A stretch of 64,000 bases of DNA from the NCBI GenBank assembly GCA_900548875.1, contig URMA01000004.1, positions 1 to 64,000 of the forward strand. The letters are read 5' to 3'. Below, in pieces: positions 26,155-35,195 of this stretch. Source of the DNA: an uncultured Porphyromonadaceae bacterium (GTDB taxonomy: Bacteria; Bacteroidota; Bacteroidia; Bacteroidales; Muribaculaceae). Below the pieces are notes generated by a model. The model did no database searches, had not been told where the DNA came from, and worked only from the letters and a program-made list of their open reading frames with translations. A program made the position numbers and the translations under genes. Positions within the stretch are counted from its first letter, which is position 1, and every line of letters begins with the position of its first letter.

Positions 26155-27504
26155 TTACATCAACGCCGTGCACACGCCCATGTAGATCATCATGCCGATA
26201 ATGTCGTTGGTGATGGTGATAAACGGACCAGTGGCAATGGCAGGGTCAACTTTCAGCTTCTCCAGCGTCAGCGGTACGAATGTGCCGAAAATGGCGGCAA
26301 ACATGACCACGGCAAAGAGCGACACCGATACGGAAATCGTTGTCTGCATGGTGGGATGGAAGAAGAAAAAGTTGTAGGCAAACACCAACAGCGAAATGAT
26401 GCAGGCATTGATCAGCGCCACGCCCATTTCCTTGAAAATCTGCTTGGCGGAATTGCGCAGTTCCAGCGAACCGTTGGCAAGACCCTGCACCACAATAGCC
26501 GACGACTGAATGCCGACGTTTCCGCCCGTACCGCCGATAAGCGGGATGAACAGCGCCATGGCGGGATTCATCGCCAAATTTGACTCGAAATTTCCCAGAA
26601 TCAGCGAGTTCGACAAACCGCCAATCATACCGATGAGCAGCCACGGCAGGCGCGCCTTGGTCTGGTCGAGGAGTTTGTCGCTGGTTTCAACGTCGCTCGA
26701 AAGACCGGAAGCCAACTGGTAGTCGCGTTCGGTCTGTTCACGAGCCTCATCCATTACGTCGTCGAAGGTAATCCGGCCTACAAGACGTCCGATGGAGTCA
26801 ACGACCGGCATCACAGCGAGATTATATTTTTCAAAGTCAAGCACCACATCGTCGATCGGGTCATCGGCCTTCACATAGAAGGGGTCGGTGGTCATCACAT
26901 GTTTAATTTTGGAGATCGACGGGTGGGTAATCAGTTTTTTCAACGGAAGAATGCCGCGGAGCTTGTTGTCGTCGTCCACAACATAGACATTGAATATCTC
27001 GTCCATATCCTCGGCCTGCTCACGCATGCGCTTTACGCATTCGGGCATGCTCCAGTTTTCATTGACGACAATCATTTCCGTGCCCATGATACTGCCGGCA
27101 GTACCCTCGTCGTACTTCATCAGGTCGATAATCGAACCGGCCTGTTCCACGTCGTCCACGTGGGAGAGCACCTCTTCCTGGTCCTCCTTGTCGAGTTCCT
27201 GAATAAGGTCGACGGCATCGTCGGTATCCAAGTGTTCGACAAAGTGCTTGGCAATATCCTTGTTCGGAATGTTTTCCAGCAATTGGTGGCGGACATCTTC
27301 GTCCAACTCCATCAACGTGTCGGCAGCCATATCGCCGTCGAGCAGCGACAGTATGAATTCAGCCTCCGGATATTCCAGATGCTGTATGAGTTCCGCAATG
27401 TCAGCAGGGTGGAAGTCTTTCAGCAACTCACGCACCTTTTCGCTGTCGGACTTCGATATCAGATCCTCAATTTCGCTGAGAAATTCTTCAGTAAACTCTT
27501 TCAT
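26155..27504 (-). CDS. mgtE: Magnesium transporter MgtE
   Basis: A 449-residue Mg2+ channel. A cytoplasmic acidic N-domain (1-130) is followed by two CBS domains (about 135-255) that sense Mg2+, a connecting helix and five C-terminal membrane segments (about 280-449) containing the pore region GGTGGNVGIQSSAIVVQGLA. Its start is three bases after the rsmA stop on the same strand, so the two are one operon. Confidence 0.93.
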   Translation of the reverse strand: MKEFTEEFLSEIEDLISKSDSEKVRELLKDFHPADIAELIQHLEYPEAEFILSLLDGDMAADTLMELDEDVRHQLLENIPNKDIAKHFVEHLDTDDAVDLIQELDKEDQEEVLSHVDDVEQAGSIIDLMKYDEGTAGSIMGTEMIVVNENWSMPECVKRMREQAEDMDEIFNVYVVDDDNKLRGILPLKKLITHPSISKIKHVMTTDPFYVKADDPIDDVVLDFEKYNLAVMPVVDSIGRLVGRITFDDVMDEAREQTERDYQLASGLSSDVETSDKLLDQTKARLPWLLIGMIGGLSNSLILGNFESNLAMNPAMALFIPLIGGTGGNVGIQSSAIVVQGLANGSLELRNSAKQIFKEMGVALINACIISLLVFAYNFFFFHPTMQTTISVSVSLFAVVMFAAIFGTFVPLTLEKLKVDPAIATGPFITITNDIIGMMIYMGVCTALM

Positions 27505-27507
27505 AAC

Positions 27508-28278
27508 CTACTCTCCTTTCAACAGATTGGTCAAACGGATAAATTCAGCCACCGAAAGCTGTTCGGGGCGCTTGTTGAAAATTTCGTCGGCAAGCACTTC
27601 AGGATTTTTGGCCAACGAACGCAAGGAGTTGCGAAGAGTCTTGCGGCGCTGTCCGAAAGAAATCTTGACAATGCTTTTAAACATGGCCTCATCACAGCCC
27701 AATTCGCGCACATTGTTGCGCACCAGACGGATAACTCCCGACTTGACCTTTGGAGGCGGATTGAACACATGTTCGGAAACCGTAAACAGATACTCAATGT
27801 CATACCACGCCTGCAACAGCACCGACAGGATGCCGTAAGTCTTGGAACCGGGACCGGCGGCAATACGCTCCGCCACTTCTTTCTGAAGCATACCGCTACA
27901 GCACACTACCTGGTCACGATAGTCGAGCACCTTAAAAAAGATCTGCGACGAGATATTGTAGGGATAGTTGCCAATGATACAAAATTGCCCACTATACATG
28001 GAGGCAAGATCCAGCTGAAGGAAGTCCTCACCAATCACTTTCCCCTCCAATTCGGGGAAATGGGCGTGGAGATAATCCACCGACTCCCTGTCGAGCTCCA
28101 CCACTTTCAAGTCGTGGCCCTTTGCCAACAAATACTGGGTAAGCACTCCCATGCCCGGTCCAACTTCCAGAACAGGTGTACCTACATAATCCTTCAACGT
28201 ATCGGCAATACGCTCTGCAACTGACAAGTCCGTTAGGAAATGCTGACCTAAGAACTTTTTGGGTTTTACTTTCTGCAT
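27508..28278 (-). CDS. rsmA: 16S rRNA dimethyladenosine transferase
   Basis: A 256-residue methyltransferase (KsgA) that dimethylates two adjacent adenines near the 3' end of 16S rRNA. The SAM-binding motif is EVGPGMG (38-44), and the catalytic motif is NYPYN (104-108), a variant of NLPYN frequent in this phylum. A C-terminal helical domain follows from about 195. It is the first gene of the rsmA-mgtE operon and diverges from the flippase gene across a region holding three family 1 hairpins. Confidence 0.95.
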   Translation of the reverse strand: MQKVKPKKFLGQHFLTDLSVAERIADTLKDYVGTPVLEVGPGMGVLTQYLLAKGHDLKVVELDRESVDYLHAHFPELEGKVIGEDFLQLDLASMYSGQFCIIGNYPYNISSQIFFKVLDYRDQVVCCSGMLQKEVAERIAAGPGSKTYGILSVLLQAWYDIEYLFTVSEHVFNPPPKVKSGVIRLVRNNVRELGCDEAMFKSIVKISFGQRRKTLRNSLRSLAKNPEVLADEIFNKRPEQLSVAEFIRLTNLLKGE

Positions 28279-28435
28279 TACAGTGTCCTTGTTTTAAAAA
28301 GACAAGAAGGAATAAATTCCTTTGAATTTCACACACATTAGTTGCGCGCCCTCCTCCGAGCATAGCCTTCAGAGAAAAGCACTGTTTGTACAGCCGGCAA
28401 TCCGGAATTTGTTAGAATGCCGCCGCCGTTTTTCA

Positions 28436-28656
28436 GATAATGCCTCGACTGAACAAAAGGAAATCCGACAATGTCACCTTTCCTTTTCTCTCAACTTGCA
28501 CCATCTTTGTAGAAGATAGGATACGCCTTGGCATAAAACTCAAACAAGTTTGGTTTTCTGCACTCGGCTTTCACTATCTTTTAATAACATAGGCTGCGTT
28601 TCGGAAAAGAAAATTGAGCAAGCTCTTTCCTTTTCCCTCAACTTGCACTATCTTTG
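28436..28656 (+). repeat. Three tandem family 1 hairpin-promoter units
   Basis: Units at 28436-28507, 28513-28580 and 28585-28654. Each has ends of the AAGATAG/CTATCTT type and a central palindrome of different sequence (AAAAGGAAA pairing with TTTCCTTTT; AAACAAGTTT; GAGCAAGCTC). The last ends in TATCTTTG (28649-28656), the promoter of the next gene. 28279-28435 shows no feature. Confidence 0.8.
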
Positions 28657-28680
28657 CAATTCGCAAAGATAATTAATATT

Positions 28681-29706
28681 TTGGAAAAATTCAACATTAA
28701 AAAGCAGATTGGAAATGTCTTCAGAATAGGCATTCCATTAGCCATTGGAGTTGGTTTGTTCTACTGGCTATACACAAATATGGACGTCAACGAAGTAAAG
28801 AATATTCTTCGTTACAATGTCAACTATTTCTGGATAGCCTTGATGATGGTTATCAGTACGTTCAGTCATATTTTCCGGGGCTACCGCTGGCAACTGCAAC
28901 TGCGTGCACTGGGCATCAATGCCCCTGCCAACGCACTGGTGGCATCGATATTCGGAACGTATGCCGTCAACCTGATTTTTCCGCGTCTGGGCGAAGTGTG
29001 GCGATGCGGCTATATCGCACAGCGTGAAAAGGCTCCTTTCACGAAAGTTGTGGGCTCAATGGTTGCCGACCGCCTTTCGGATTCCGTGACGGTGCTGGTG
29101 CTGACGTTCATAGCCCTGCTTTTGGCCGGTCCGGCTTTCGACAAGTTTTTCGCCACCTTTCCGCAAGTGAAGGAAAGCCTGTGGCACATTGTCACATCTC
29201 CGACCGTGTGGACAGCACTGATTGTCGCCGCAGTGGCGATTGTGTTGATTTTCCGCTTCAGCAAGTCAAACAAGATCATAATGAAAATAAAGGGGATGGT
29301 GTCCAATATCTGGCAAGGTATCTACGGAATCACCCAAATGGACGGAAAATGGATGTTCCTGCTCTACACAGTACTCATTTGGGGCTGCTATTTCATCCAG
29401 CTCTACGTCTGCTTCTTTGCCTTTGATTTCACCAGTGGCCTGAGCATCGTTGCGGCACTGGTCTGCTTCGTGCTGAGCAGCATCAGCATGGGCATACCGA
29501 CCAACGGCGGCCTGGGGGCATGGCACATCGCCATCATCTTCGGACTCTCGCTCTACGGTGTAGGACAATTCTCCGTCGAGAACCCCGACTCGCAGGCTTC
29601 CGCCTTTGCCATGCTCGTTTGGGGCTCACAAACGCTCCTGCTGATAGCGTTAGGCATCTATGCCTTTATTTTCATCACATTCGAAAAAAAGCGTATGAAC
29701 AAGTAA
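28681..29706 (+). CDS. Flippase-like lysylphosphatidylglycerol synthase TM-region protein
   Basis: A 341-residue inner-membrane protein of the UPF0104/YbhN family (LPG_synthase_TM) with about eight membrane segments. Members flip or help transport lipids or polyprenol-linked sugars; the substrate is unknown. No in-frame ATG exists before methionine 34, which would remove the first membrane segment, so the start is the TTG at 28681; the TTG at 28654 is inside the -7 promoter box. The conserved region DRLSDSVTVL is present. It is followed after 15 bases by a small membrane-protein gene. Confidence 0.82.
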   Translation: MEKFNIKKQIGNVFRIGIPLAIGVGLFYWLYTNMDVNEVKNILRYNVNYFWIALMMVISTFSHIFRGYRWQLQLRALGINAPANALVASIFGTYAVNLIFPRLGEVWRCGYIAQREKAPFTKVVGSMVADRLSDSVTVLVLTFIALLLAGPAFDKFFATFPQVKESLWHIVTSPTVWTALIVAAVAIVLIFRFSKSNKIIMKIKGMVSNIWQGIYGITQMDGKWMFLLYTVLIWGCYFIQLYVCFFAFDFTSGLSIVAALVCFVLSSISMGIPTNGGLGAWHIAIIFGLSLYGVGQFSVENPDSQASAFAMLVWGSQTLLLIALGIYAFIFITFEKKRMNK

Positions 29707-29721
29707 AAACAGAAAGGGAAA

Positions 29722-30273
29722 ATGGCAATTATACTGAATGACAGCTTCGAGGAAGACGAGTCGAAGCAGACGGAAACGGAGCCTTCACCACAGAAGGACG
29801 AGCCGGAAAAGAAAGGGAATGATGCCGACGACAACGAGGACGACATATATATCCGCCCCACATCGAAACGAAGACGCGGAAAAACAATCATCACGGTGCT
29901 CATCACTGCAGCTGTCGTTCTGGCCGGAGTTTTCATCTACGATGCCTTTTTCAGGGAAATCGTGAAGGACGGATGCGTTCGGGGATATATCCTGAAAATC
30001 GAACAGGCCAACAACACGTTCGATTCCTACGAAGCTGTAATGGTGCTCGACTATCCGCAGGAAATAAACGACAGCACCACGCTCATTTTCAACTTTTCCA
30101 CACAAGACTACGAGACGGCAAAAAAGCTCTACCGCTCGATGAAAAGCGACAGCCTGGTGGTACTGAACTACAAACGGTACAACAACCGCGTATTCTGGAG
30201 AGGGAAAACCAATGTCATTGCCTTTAAAGCCGAGTGCGTAAAGCCGACCCCCAAGTCAAGAAAAAAGAACTGA
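29722..30273 (+). CDS. Single-pass membrane protein of unknown function
   Basis: A 183-residue protein. A very acidic N-terminal tail (1-45, rich in D and E) is followed by a basic patch KRRRGK, one membrane segment (about 55-76) and a C-terminal domain (about 80-183) outside the membrane. That domain begins with DGCVRGYILKIE and includes KLYRSMKSDSLVVLNYKRY. The topology is cytoplasmic tail in, domain out. I do not recognise the family. It is the second gene of an operon with the flippase-like protein, so it may act with it at the envelope. Confidence 0.75.
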   Translation: MAIILNDSFEEDESKQTETEPSPQKDEPEKKGNDADDNEDDIYIRPTSKRRRGKTIITVLITAAVVLAGVFIYDAFFREIVKDGCVRGYILKIEQANNTFDSYEAVMVLDYPQEINDSTTLIFNFSTQDYETAKKLYRSMKSDSLVVLNYKRYNNRVFWRGKTNVIAFKAECVKPTPKSRKKN

Positions 30274-30287
30274 CGTATAAAAATACA

Positions 30288-30316
30288 ATAGGAGCAACAC
30301 TTCGTATTGCCCCTAT
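30288..30316. terminator. Hairpin downstream of the membrane-protein gene
   Basis: ATAGGAGCAA (30288-30297) pairs with TTGCCCCTAT (30307-30316) with one mismatch. There is no clear T-run on the right, so it may be a processing or weak termination signal. Confidence 0.4.
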
Positions 30317-30704
30317 CATTATCAAGTGCTAAGCACTGACATAACTTCCCCCTGTTTCCCAACAGAGAAAAGGGTTGATATAATAGTGATTGGTTTTGTT
30401 ACCCTAAATTAATCCTTTTTATAATATTGAACAAGCATACACCTGTTTTTTTACGAAAAAATACAGAAAGCATAGACTAAATCAAGAAAAAAGTTAGAAA
30501 AACCACACCGTCCGAAGAACACGACAAAGCCGCCGGGCAATTTCCACCAAGATTCCATATCCACGCTGACAATGACGTCACAAAGCAGGCAGACGTTCCG
30601 GCCCCCAATATTTCTAACATACGGCAAAAATCATTAGCAATAAATATTCAAGAATAACAATATAAAATACAGTCACGTTTTCCACAATCAAGCAAGCGAA
30701 AAAG
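30317..30704. other. Intergenic stretch without recognised features
   Basis: AT-rich DNA between the hairpin and the first small RNA. I see no open frame with a plausible start, no repeat shared with the rest of the window and no promoter pair. Confidence 0.5.
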
Positions 30705-30891
30705 AAAAAAGCCGATCGACTCTTCGACCGGATTTAATTCTTTGTTGCTTACAAGAAGCAACTCTTTTTACAAACCTAACATAAAACCATTTTTACACTG
30801 CATTACGTTTCACAACGGAATGAGTATTTAATACTCCATATTTATTTTCGTAGTGTTAACCATTATTGAAAGTGTTATCTTAACTTTCACA
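30705..30891 (-). ncRNA. Small RNA, copy A of three
   Basis: On the minus strand a -7 box TACCTTTG (complement of 30895-30902) precedes an RNA of about 187 bases. Its order of parts is a 5' hairpin (GAAAGT/ACTTTC), the block AATGGTTAACACTA, TATGGAGTAT, a hairpin closed by CGTT-GTGA-AACG, the block ATGGTTTTATGTTAGGTTTG, a hairpin GTTGCTT/AAGCAAC, and a terminator CCGGTCGA/TCGATCGG (one G-U pair) with six Us. Copies B and C keep the same order. Open frames are not conserved among copies, so it is unlikely to encode a peptide. Confidence 0.8.
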
Positions 30892-31251
30892 TCACAAAGG
30901 TACAACGAAAAACAAGCGTGTGTATGCTCATATAAATAAAAATATAAACTAATATCAGGTAAATATAATATTAATATATTGTAATACAATTATTTATTAT
31001 TATAGTAGAGCCAATCAAATATAAATAATTTTATAAGTATAATAGGGATATAAAACAAGAGGAAATAAGGGAATCTGACGCAGAGGAGTTAAGTGTTCTT
31101 ATCATTCATTACCTGTAAGGATCTGCACCGGCCCGAAGAACTATTTTCATCCACATGAAAGGGCATATCCGGCTGACAACGGACAGAAACATTCACCTGC
31201 CCTACTCCCGACAGTTCTGCCACCACACCCAAGCAGCAATGGCCAGAAAAC

Positions 31252-31417
31252 AAAAAAGCTCATCATAAGATGAACTTCAATTGCAGTTGCCAAAGCAACT
31301 TTTTACAAACCTAACATAAAACCATTTTTTCAAATTCATATGCCGTTTCACAACGGCATATAAGAACTATGATACTCCATATAGTGTTTAACCATTATCA
31401 AATCTTTCGATTTGACA
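31252..31417 (-). ncRNA. Small RNA, copy B of three
   Basis: The box TATCTTTG (complement of 31421-31428) starts an RNA of about 166 bases. Its first hairpin is TCAAATC-GAAA-GATTTGA. The second is the best paired of the three copies: ATATGCCGTT-GTGA-AACGGCATAT. The third is GTTGC-TTTG-GCAAC. The terminator CATC/GATG ends in six Us. The blocks ATGGTTTTATGTTAGGTTTG and AATGGTTAAACACTA are conserved with copy C to the base. Confidence 0.8.
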
Positions 31418-31581
31418 TTACAAAGATATACCCCATTTTCTCAAATTATACCACCCCATAAATAGCGATATAAGCATTTAAGGCAGAGATATAAGTACAT
31501 TCATTTGTCATTCAGATATTTGCGCACAGATAACATAGGGAACAAATATAAATCATTTCACAGCATAACATAATATACCAA

Positions 31582-31680
31582 GGTAAATTGCAATCGATTT
31601 CACCCGCCCGGCACCTCGAACTTCCGTGACATCAGCGGACTCCTGGGAGGTAAATTGTAACCGATTTTGCCCGCCAGGCA
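31582..31680. repeat. 32-base direct repeat between small RNA genes
   Basis: 31582-31613 and 31649-31680 share GGTAAATTG, AA, CGATTT, CCCGCC and GGCA at the same spacing, with a few substitutions. They lie upstream of copy B and downstream of copy C. No function is evident. Confidence 0.6.
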
Positions 31681-31725
31681 TTATCCAACGAGCCCTCCCC
31701 CAAGAACGTAGCAGACAGACAAAAT

Positions 31726-31919
31726 AAAAAAGCTCACCAACAAGGATGAGCTTTTGTTTCTTTGTTGCTTACAAGAAGCAACTTTTTTACAAACCTAACA
31801 TAAAACCATTAAAGAAATTACTTTCCGTTTCACAACGTCCGAGTAATTAAAAATACTCCATATATCGTAGTGTTTAACCATTATCAGATTTTGTCAAGAA
31901 CAGCTCTTTGTTTTTGACA
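31726..31919 (-). ncRNA. Small RNA, copy C of three
   Basis: The box TAACTTTG (complement of 31923-31930) starts an RNA of about 194 bases. The 5' hairpin is longer than in A and B (TGTCAA pairs with TTGACA). The middle hairpin pairs TTACT with AGTAA outside CGTT-GTGA-AACG. The third hairpin GTTGCTT/AAGCAAC is identical to copy A, and the terminator GCTCATC/GGTGAGC ends in six Us. A 28-codon frame starts at AATGG here but is not kept in A or B. Confidence 0.8.
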
Positions 31920-32116
31920 CTACAAAGTTAAGACGATTTCCAACGGATTAAACCACTACATCAATATAAATATAAATAGTTTACGGTAATATATAAACAT
32001 ATTACTACTGATATGCAATATATTACACTATAATCAGGACAAGATAAATATAAATAAAAATATCAAATCATACAGCTATAAACAAAACTGCTCAAACATC
32101 ATTAAAGGCCATTATT

Positions 32117-33685
32117 TCAATCAATCACCCCGATTTTCATGATCTGTTTCTCAAAATTTTCGCGGTCAATGGCCTTGTTTCGCATCTTATTTCGATAGGC
32201 GTAAACCGTGTTTACCGAATATTTGAGGAATTCGGCAATCTTCGTATTGTCATCAAGCCCCATACGATGCAGCGCGTAAATACGCAGTTCAGCCGTCAGC
32301 ATGCCCAATTCCGGTACGACAATACGTTCCTCCGGTCTTAACAGCGCATTGACATCATCGACAAAAGTAGTGTAAATTTTCAGAAAGGCATTGTCAAATT
32401 CCCGATAAAAGCCACGATGCTGTTCATCGGAAAAGCGTGCAGACTTCGTCATTTTCAGCAAATCCTCCACCTGCCCGGATACAAGTTTCCGATTGACAAG
32501 TTTCGTAAACGAATCCAGACGTTTCATATAGACGGAGCTCAATTCAAGGAATTGTCCCATATATTCGTCTTTCGCCACGTTGGCATCATGAAGCTTCTTT
32601 CGGTCCGTAGACAGTTTTCGCATCTGCTTGACAAGGAAAAACACGGTAATCAGCAAACCAATCAGCAACAGACTGACAATCACTATATAGGCTACCAACA
32701 AATTTTCATGCGACTTGACCTCTGCCCGATGAGCGCCTTCGATAACCGGCAACATGCGGGAAGCATTGTAGACACGCACCTGCGCATTACAGAAGGCAGC
32801 ATCCTCAATTGAGGAAAAAATGTAGCGATAGGCACGCTCAATGTCGCCCTTGTCGTAAACCAACATCGATAATTCGTACATCGACTGATTTTCCTTGACA
32901 GAACACTGCAAATCGGAAATAGCGGAAAGCGCATAAAACTTCATACTCTCGTCCGTATTGCCTTCAGCATTGAGAGTGGAGGCCAACAGACCTGCGGCAA
33001 TGGCATATTCATTGCTGGTTTCCGGCAATTCGGACAATAAATCACCCAAAACGAGTTTAGCCGACACATTCTTTTTATCCCATAAAGCCTGCTCAGCCTC
33101 ATACAGACGGCGCGTAATCGACCCTTCCGGCAAGGAAGCAATCCACTCCTTACGCAATTGATTGGTCGTATTATAATAATGACTGTAATAAATACTTCCA
33201 CGGTTAATGGAATTCAAGGCGAAGGAATAAATGCGATAGCCGCATTCATAATAGGCGGAATGCAAAGAATCGGGCAACTGGCTGAAATCAATGGAATTAT
33301 ATTCCGAAGAGACCTCCGAATAAAAGCCCACAATCATTTCCGGACGAAGCCGTTTCAATTTAAGATGAATCGCCTTGCCGGGATTGCCGAGTGTATCGGC
33401 CACGCCGATAGCCTGCGAATAATAATAGACAGCGGAATCGGCCTTGAACAGCGTGAATTCATCGCCCAACTTTTCAAGACAGACCAATTGCGCAGACTTG
33501 TCAGAACCCGCACGGTTCAAAATTGTCTTCAAACTGTCGATACGGGCATATTTCGCCTTGTCAAAAATGTTTTTTTGGGCAATCATCTTGTCCAGACGCT
33601 GTATTTCAGGCAAATTCGCCGAAGCACTGAACACACCGAGGACAGCAGATAACAGGGTTAGAATAATGGTTAAACGTTTAGGCAT
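32117..33685 (-). CDS. DUF6377 membrane-anchored regulator
   Basis: A 522-residue protein with a signal peptide (1-23, ending SASA) and a periplasmic TPR-like helical region (about 25-320). One membrane segment (about 330-352) and a coiled coil (about 355-395) precede a cytoplasmic DUF6377 region whose end has an HTH of the LuxR/transposase type (ILKYSVNTVYAYRNKMRNKA-like order near 480-505, preceded by DDNTKIAEF). Such proteins are thought to transmit an envelope signal to transcription. It is not adjacent to an obvious polysaccharide-utilisation locus. A -7 box lies at 33709-33716 on its strand. Confidence 0.82.
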   Translation of the reverse strand: MPKRLTIILTLLSAVLGVFSASANLPEIQRLDKMIAQKNIFDKAKYARIDSLKTILNRAGSDKSAQLVCLEKLGDEFTLFKADSAVYYYSQAIGVADTLGNPGKAIHLKLKRLRPEMIVGFYSEVSSEYNSIDFSQLPDSLHSAYYECGYRIYSFALNSINRGSIYYSHYYNTTNQLRKEWIASLPEGSITRRLYEAEQALWDKKNVSAKLVLGDLLSELPETSNEYAIAAGLLASTLNAEGNTDESMKFYALSAISDLQCSVKENQSMYELSMLVYDKGDIERAYRYIFSSIEDAAFCNAQVRVYNASRMLPVIEGAHRAEVKSHENLLVAYIVIVSLLLIGLLITVFFLVKQMRKLSTDRKKLHDANVAKDEYMGQFLELSSVYMKRLDSFTKLVNRKLVSGQVEDLLKMTKSARFSDEQHRGFYREFDNAFLKIYTTFVDDVNALLRPEERIVVPELGMLTAELRIYALHRMGLDDNTKIAEFLKYSVNTVYAYRNKMRNKAIDRENFEKQIMKIGVID

Positions 33686-33708
33686 TGTAAAAAAATATAA
33701 TTCAGTTT

Positions 33709-33716
33709 CAAAGATA
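33709..33716 (-). promoter_or_regulatory. Promoter -7 box of the DUF6377 gene
   Basis: CAAAGATA reads TATCTTTG on the minus strand, 23 bases before the ATG. Confidence 0.6.
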
Positions 33717-33848
33717 ATTAATTTGGCGACAACTAAATAAGTTTCGTAAATATAAATGCAAGAATTAACTAAAAAACCTGCCGAACAGAGGTCGAAAACA
33801 TTTTTTCAGATAGGATTCAAATGAGGATGACAATTGAAAAGCATTAAT

Positions 33849-33856
33849 TACCTTTG
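33849..33856 (+). promoter_or_regulatory. Promoter -7 box of the second MATE gene
   Basis: TACCTTTG ends four bases before ATG 33861, the same spacing as at birA. The mRNA is predicted to be leaderless. Confidence 0.7.
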
Positions 33857-33860
33857 CAAA

Positions 33861-35195
33861 ATGATTGACAAGAACTACATATCGCACTATAAAGCGACCA
33901 TCCGGCTCGGTCTGCCCATTGTGGTAGGCCAGTTAGGTGTCATTATCCTCGGTTTTGCCGACACGATGATGGTGGGACACTACGACACCCATTCGCTGGC
34001 GGCAGCGTCGTTTGTCAACAACCTGTTCACACTCGTCACCATCATGCTTCTGGGATTTTCCTATGGAATCACGCCCCTCGTCGGTGCGCTGTTTTCACAA
34101 TGTAAATTCTTCAAGGTCGGCGAAACGGTCAGAAATGCCCTGATAGCCAACAGCATTTATGGCATTCTGCTCACCGGAATCATGCTGGTGCTCTACTTTT
34201 TCATCGACCGCATGGGACAACCGGCTGAACTGCTGTCACTTATCCGTCCCTACTATATCACCATACTCATTTCCATGATTTTTGTCGTCGTATTCAACGT
34301 GTTCCGACAGTTTACCGACGGCATCATGCGCACCTCCATTGCCATGTGGATACTGATAGGCGGCAACATACTGAACATCGTGTTCAACTATCTGCTCATC
34401 TACGGAAAATTCGGTTTTCCCGAATGGGGACTGCTCGGCGCCGGTATCAGCACGTTGGGTTCACGCATCGTCATGGCACTTGTATATGCACTGTTGTTCC
34501 TGTCAGCCAAAGCGTTCGCCGGCTATCGCGAAGGATTCTTCAGAGGGCAGACACATCCCGACAGCATCCTGACAATAGCGCGCATATCTACGCCCGTCTC
34601 CCTGCAAATGGGCATGGAAACAGGCTCGTTCACCATCAGCGCCATCATGGTTGGCTGGTTAGGCGCCATTGAGCTGGCAAGCTACCAGGTGATGGTCACC
34701 ATCGGCACATTGGGATTCATGTTCTACTACAGCATCGGAGCGGCCATTGCCATCCGCATCTCGTCATTTATGGGAGCCGCCGACATGAAGGGAGTGAAAA
34801 TGGCGGCAACGTCGGGCTATCATATTCTGCTGCTGCTCGGTGCCATCGCCTCCACCGTATTTTTCACGCTCGACGACGAACTGATATCCATCTTTTCCGA
34901 CGACGAAGCCGTACGCACCATGGCAGCCACGCTCATCGCTCCGCTGATACTCTATCAGTTTGGCGACGCCACGCAAATCTGCTTTGCCAACGCCCTGCGC
35001 GGCACTTCACATGTCGTTTCGATGATTTGGATTGCATTTTTCAGCTATATGGTCGTAGGGATTCCTACCGCCTACCTGCTGGGATTTCCGCTCGGTTTCG
35101 GAGAAAAAGGCATCTTTTATTCCTTCTCGGCCGGTTTATTTACCGCCGCCATTCTCTTCTATCTGCAATTCAGGAAAGTGACACGCTTGGGTTAA
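33861..35195 (+). CDS. MATE-family efflux transporter (NorM-like)
   Basis: A 444-residue MATE protein with 12 membrane segments in two halves, starting MIDKNYISHYKATIRLGLPI. It belongs to a different branch from the one at 14506 (motif FADTMMVGHYDTHSLAAASF). It exports drugs or metabolites by ion antiport; the substrate is unknown. The in-frame TTG at 33834 precedes the promoter box and is rejected as a start. Its last four bases overlap the stop codon of the convergent methyltransferase-like gene. Confidence 0.9.
   Translation: MIDKNYISHYKATIRLGLPIVVGQLGVIILGFADTMMVGHYDTHSLAAASFVNNLFTLVTIMLLGFSYGITPLVGALFSQCKFFKVGETVRNALIANSIYGILLTGIMLVLYFFIDRMGQPAELLSLIRPYYITILISMIFVVVFNVFRQFTDGIMRTSIAMWILIGGNILNIVFNYLLIYGKFGFPEWGLLGAGISTLGSRIVMALVYALLFLSAKAFAGYREGFFRGQTHPDSILTIARISTPVSLQMGMETGSFTISAIMVGWLGAIELASYQVMVTIGTLGFMFYYSIGAAIAIRISSFMGAADMKGVKMAATSGYHILLLLGAIASTVFFTLDDELISIFSDDEAVRTMAATLIAPLILYQFGDATQICFANALRGTSHVVSMIWIAFFSYMVVGIPTAYLLGFPLGFGEKGIFYSFSAGLFTAAILFYLQFRKVTRLG

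Noticed and set aside
26152..28224. Long plus-strand open frames opposite mgtE and rsmA (up to 441 codons)
   Set aside because: They are antisense shadows of well-conserved genes, with composition typical of reverse-frame translation.
31749..31877. Short peptide frames in the small RNAs, for example MVKHY at the AATGG block
   Set aside because: The three copies give frames of different length and sequence beyond the first residues, while the RNA hairpins covary. Non-coding RNA explains the conservation better.
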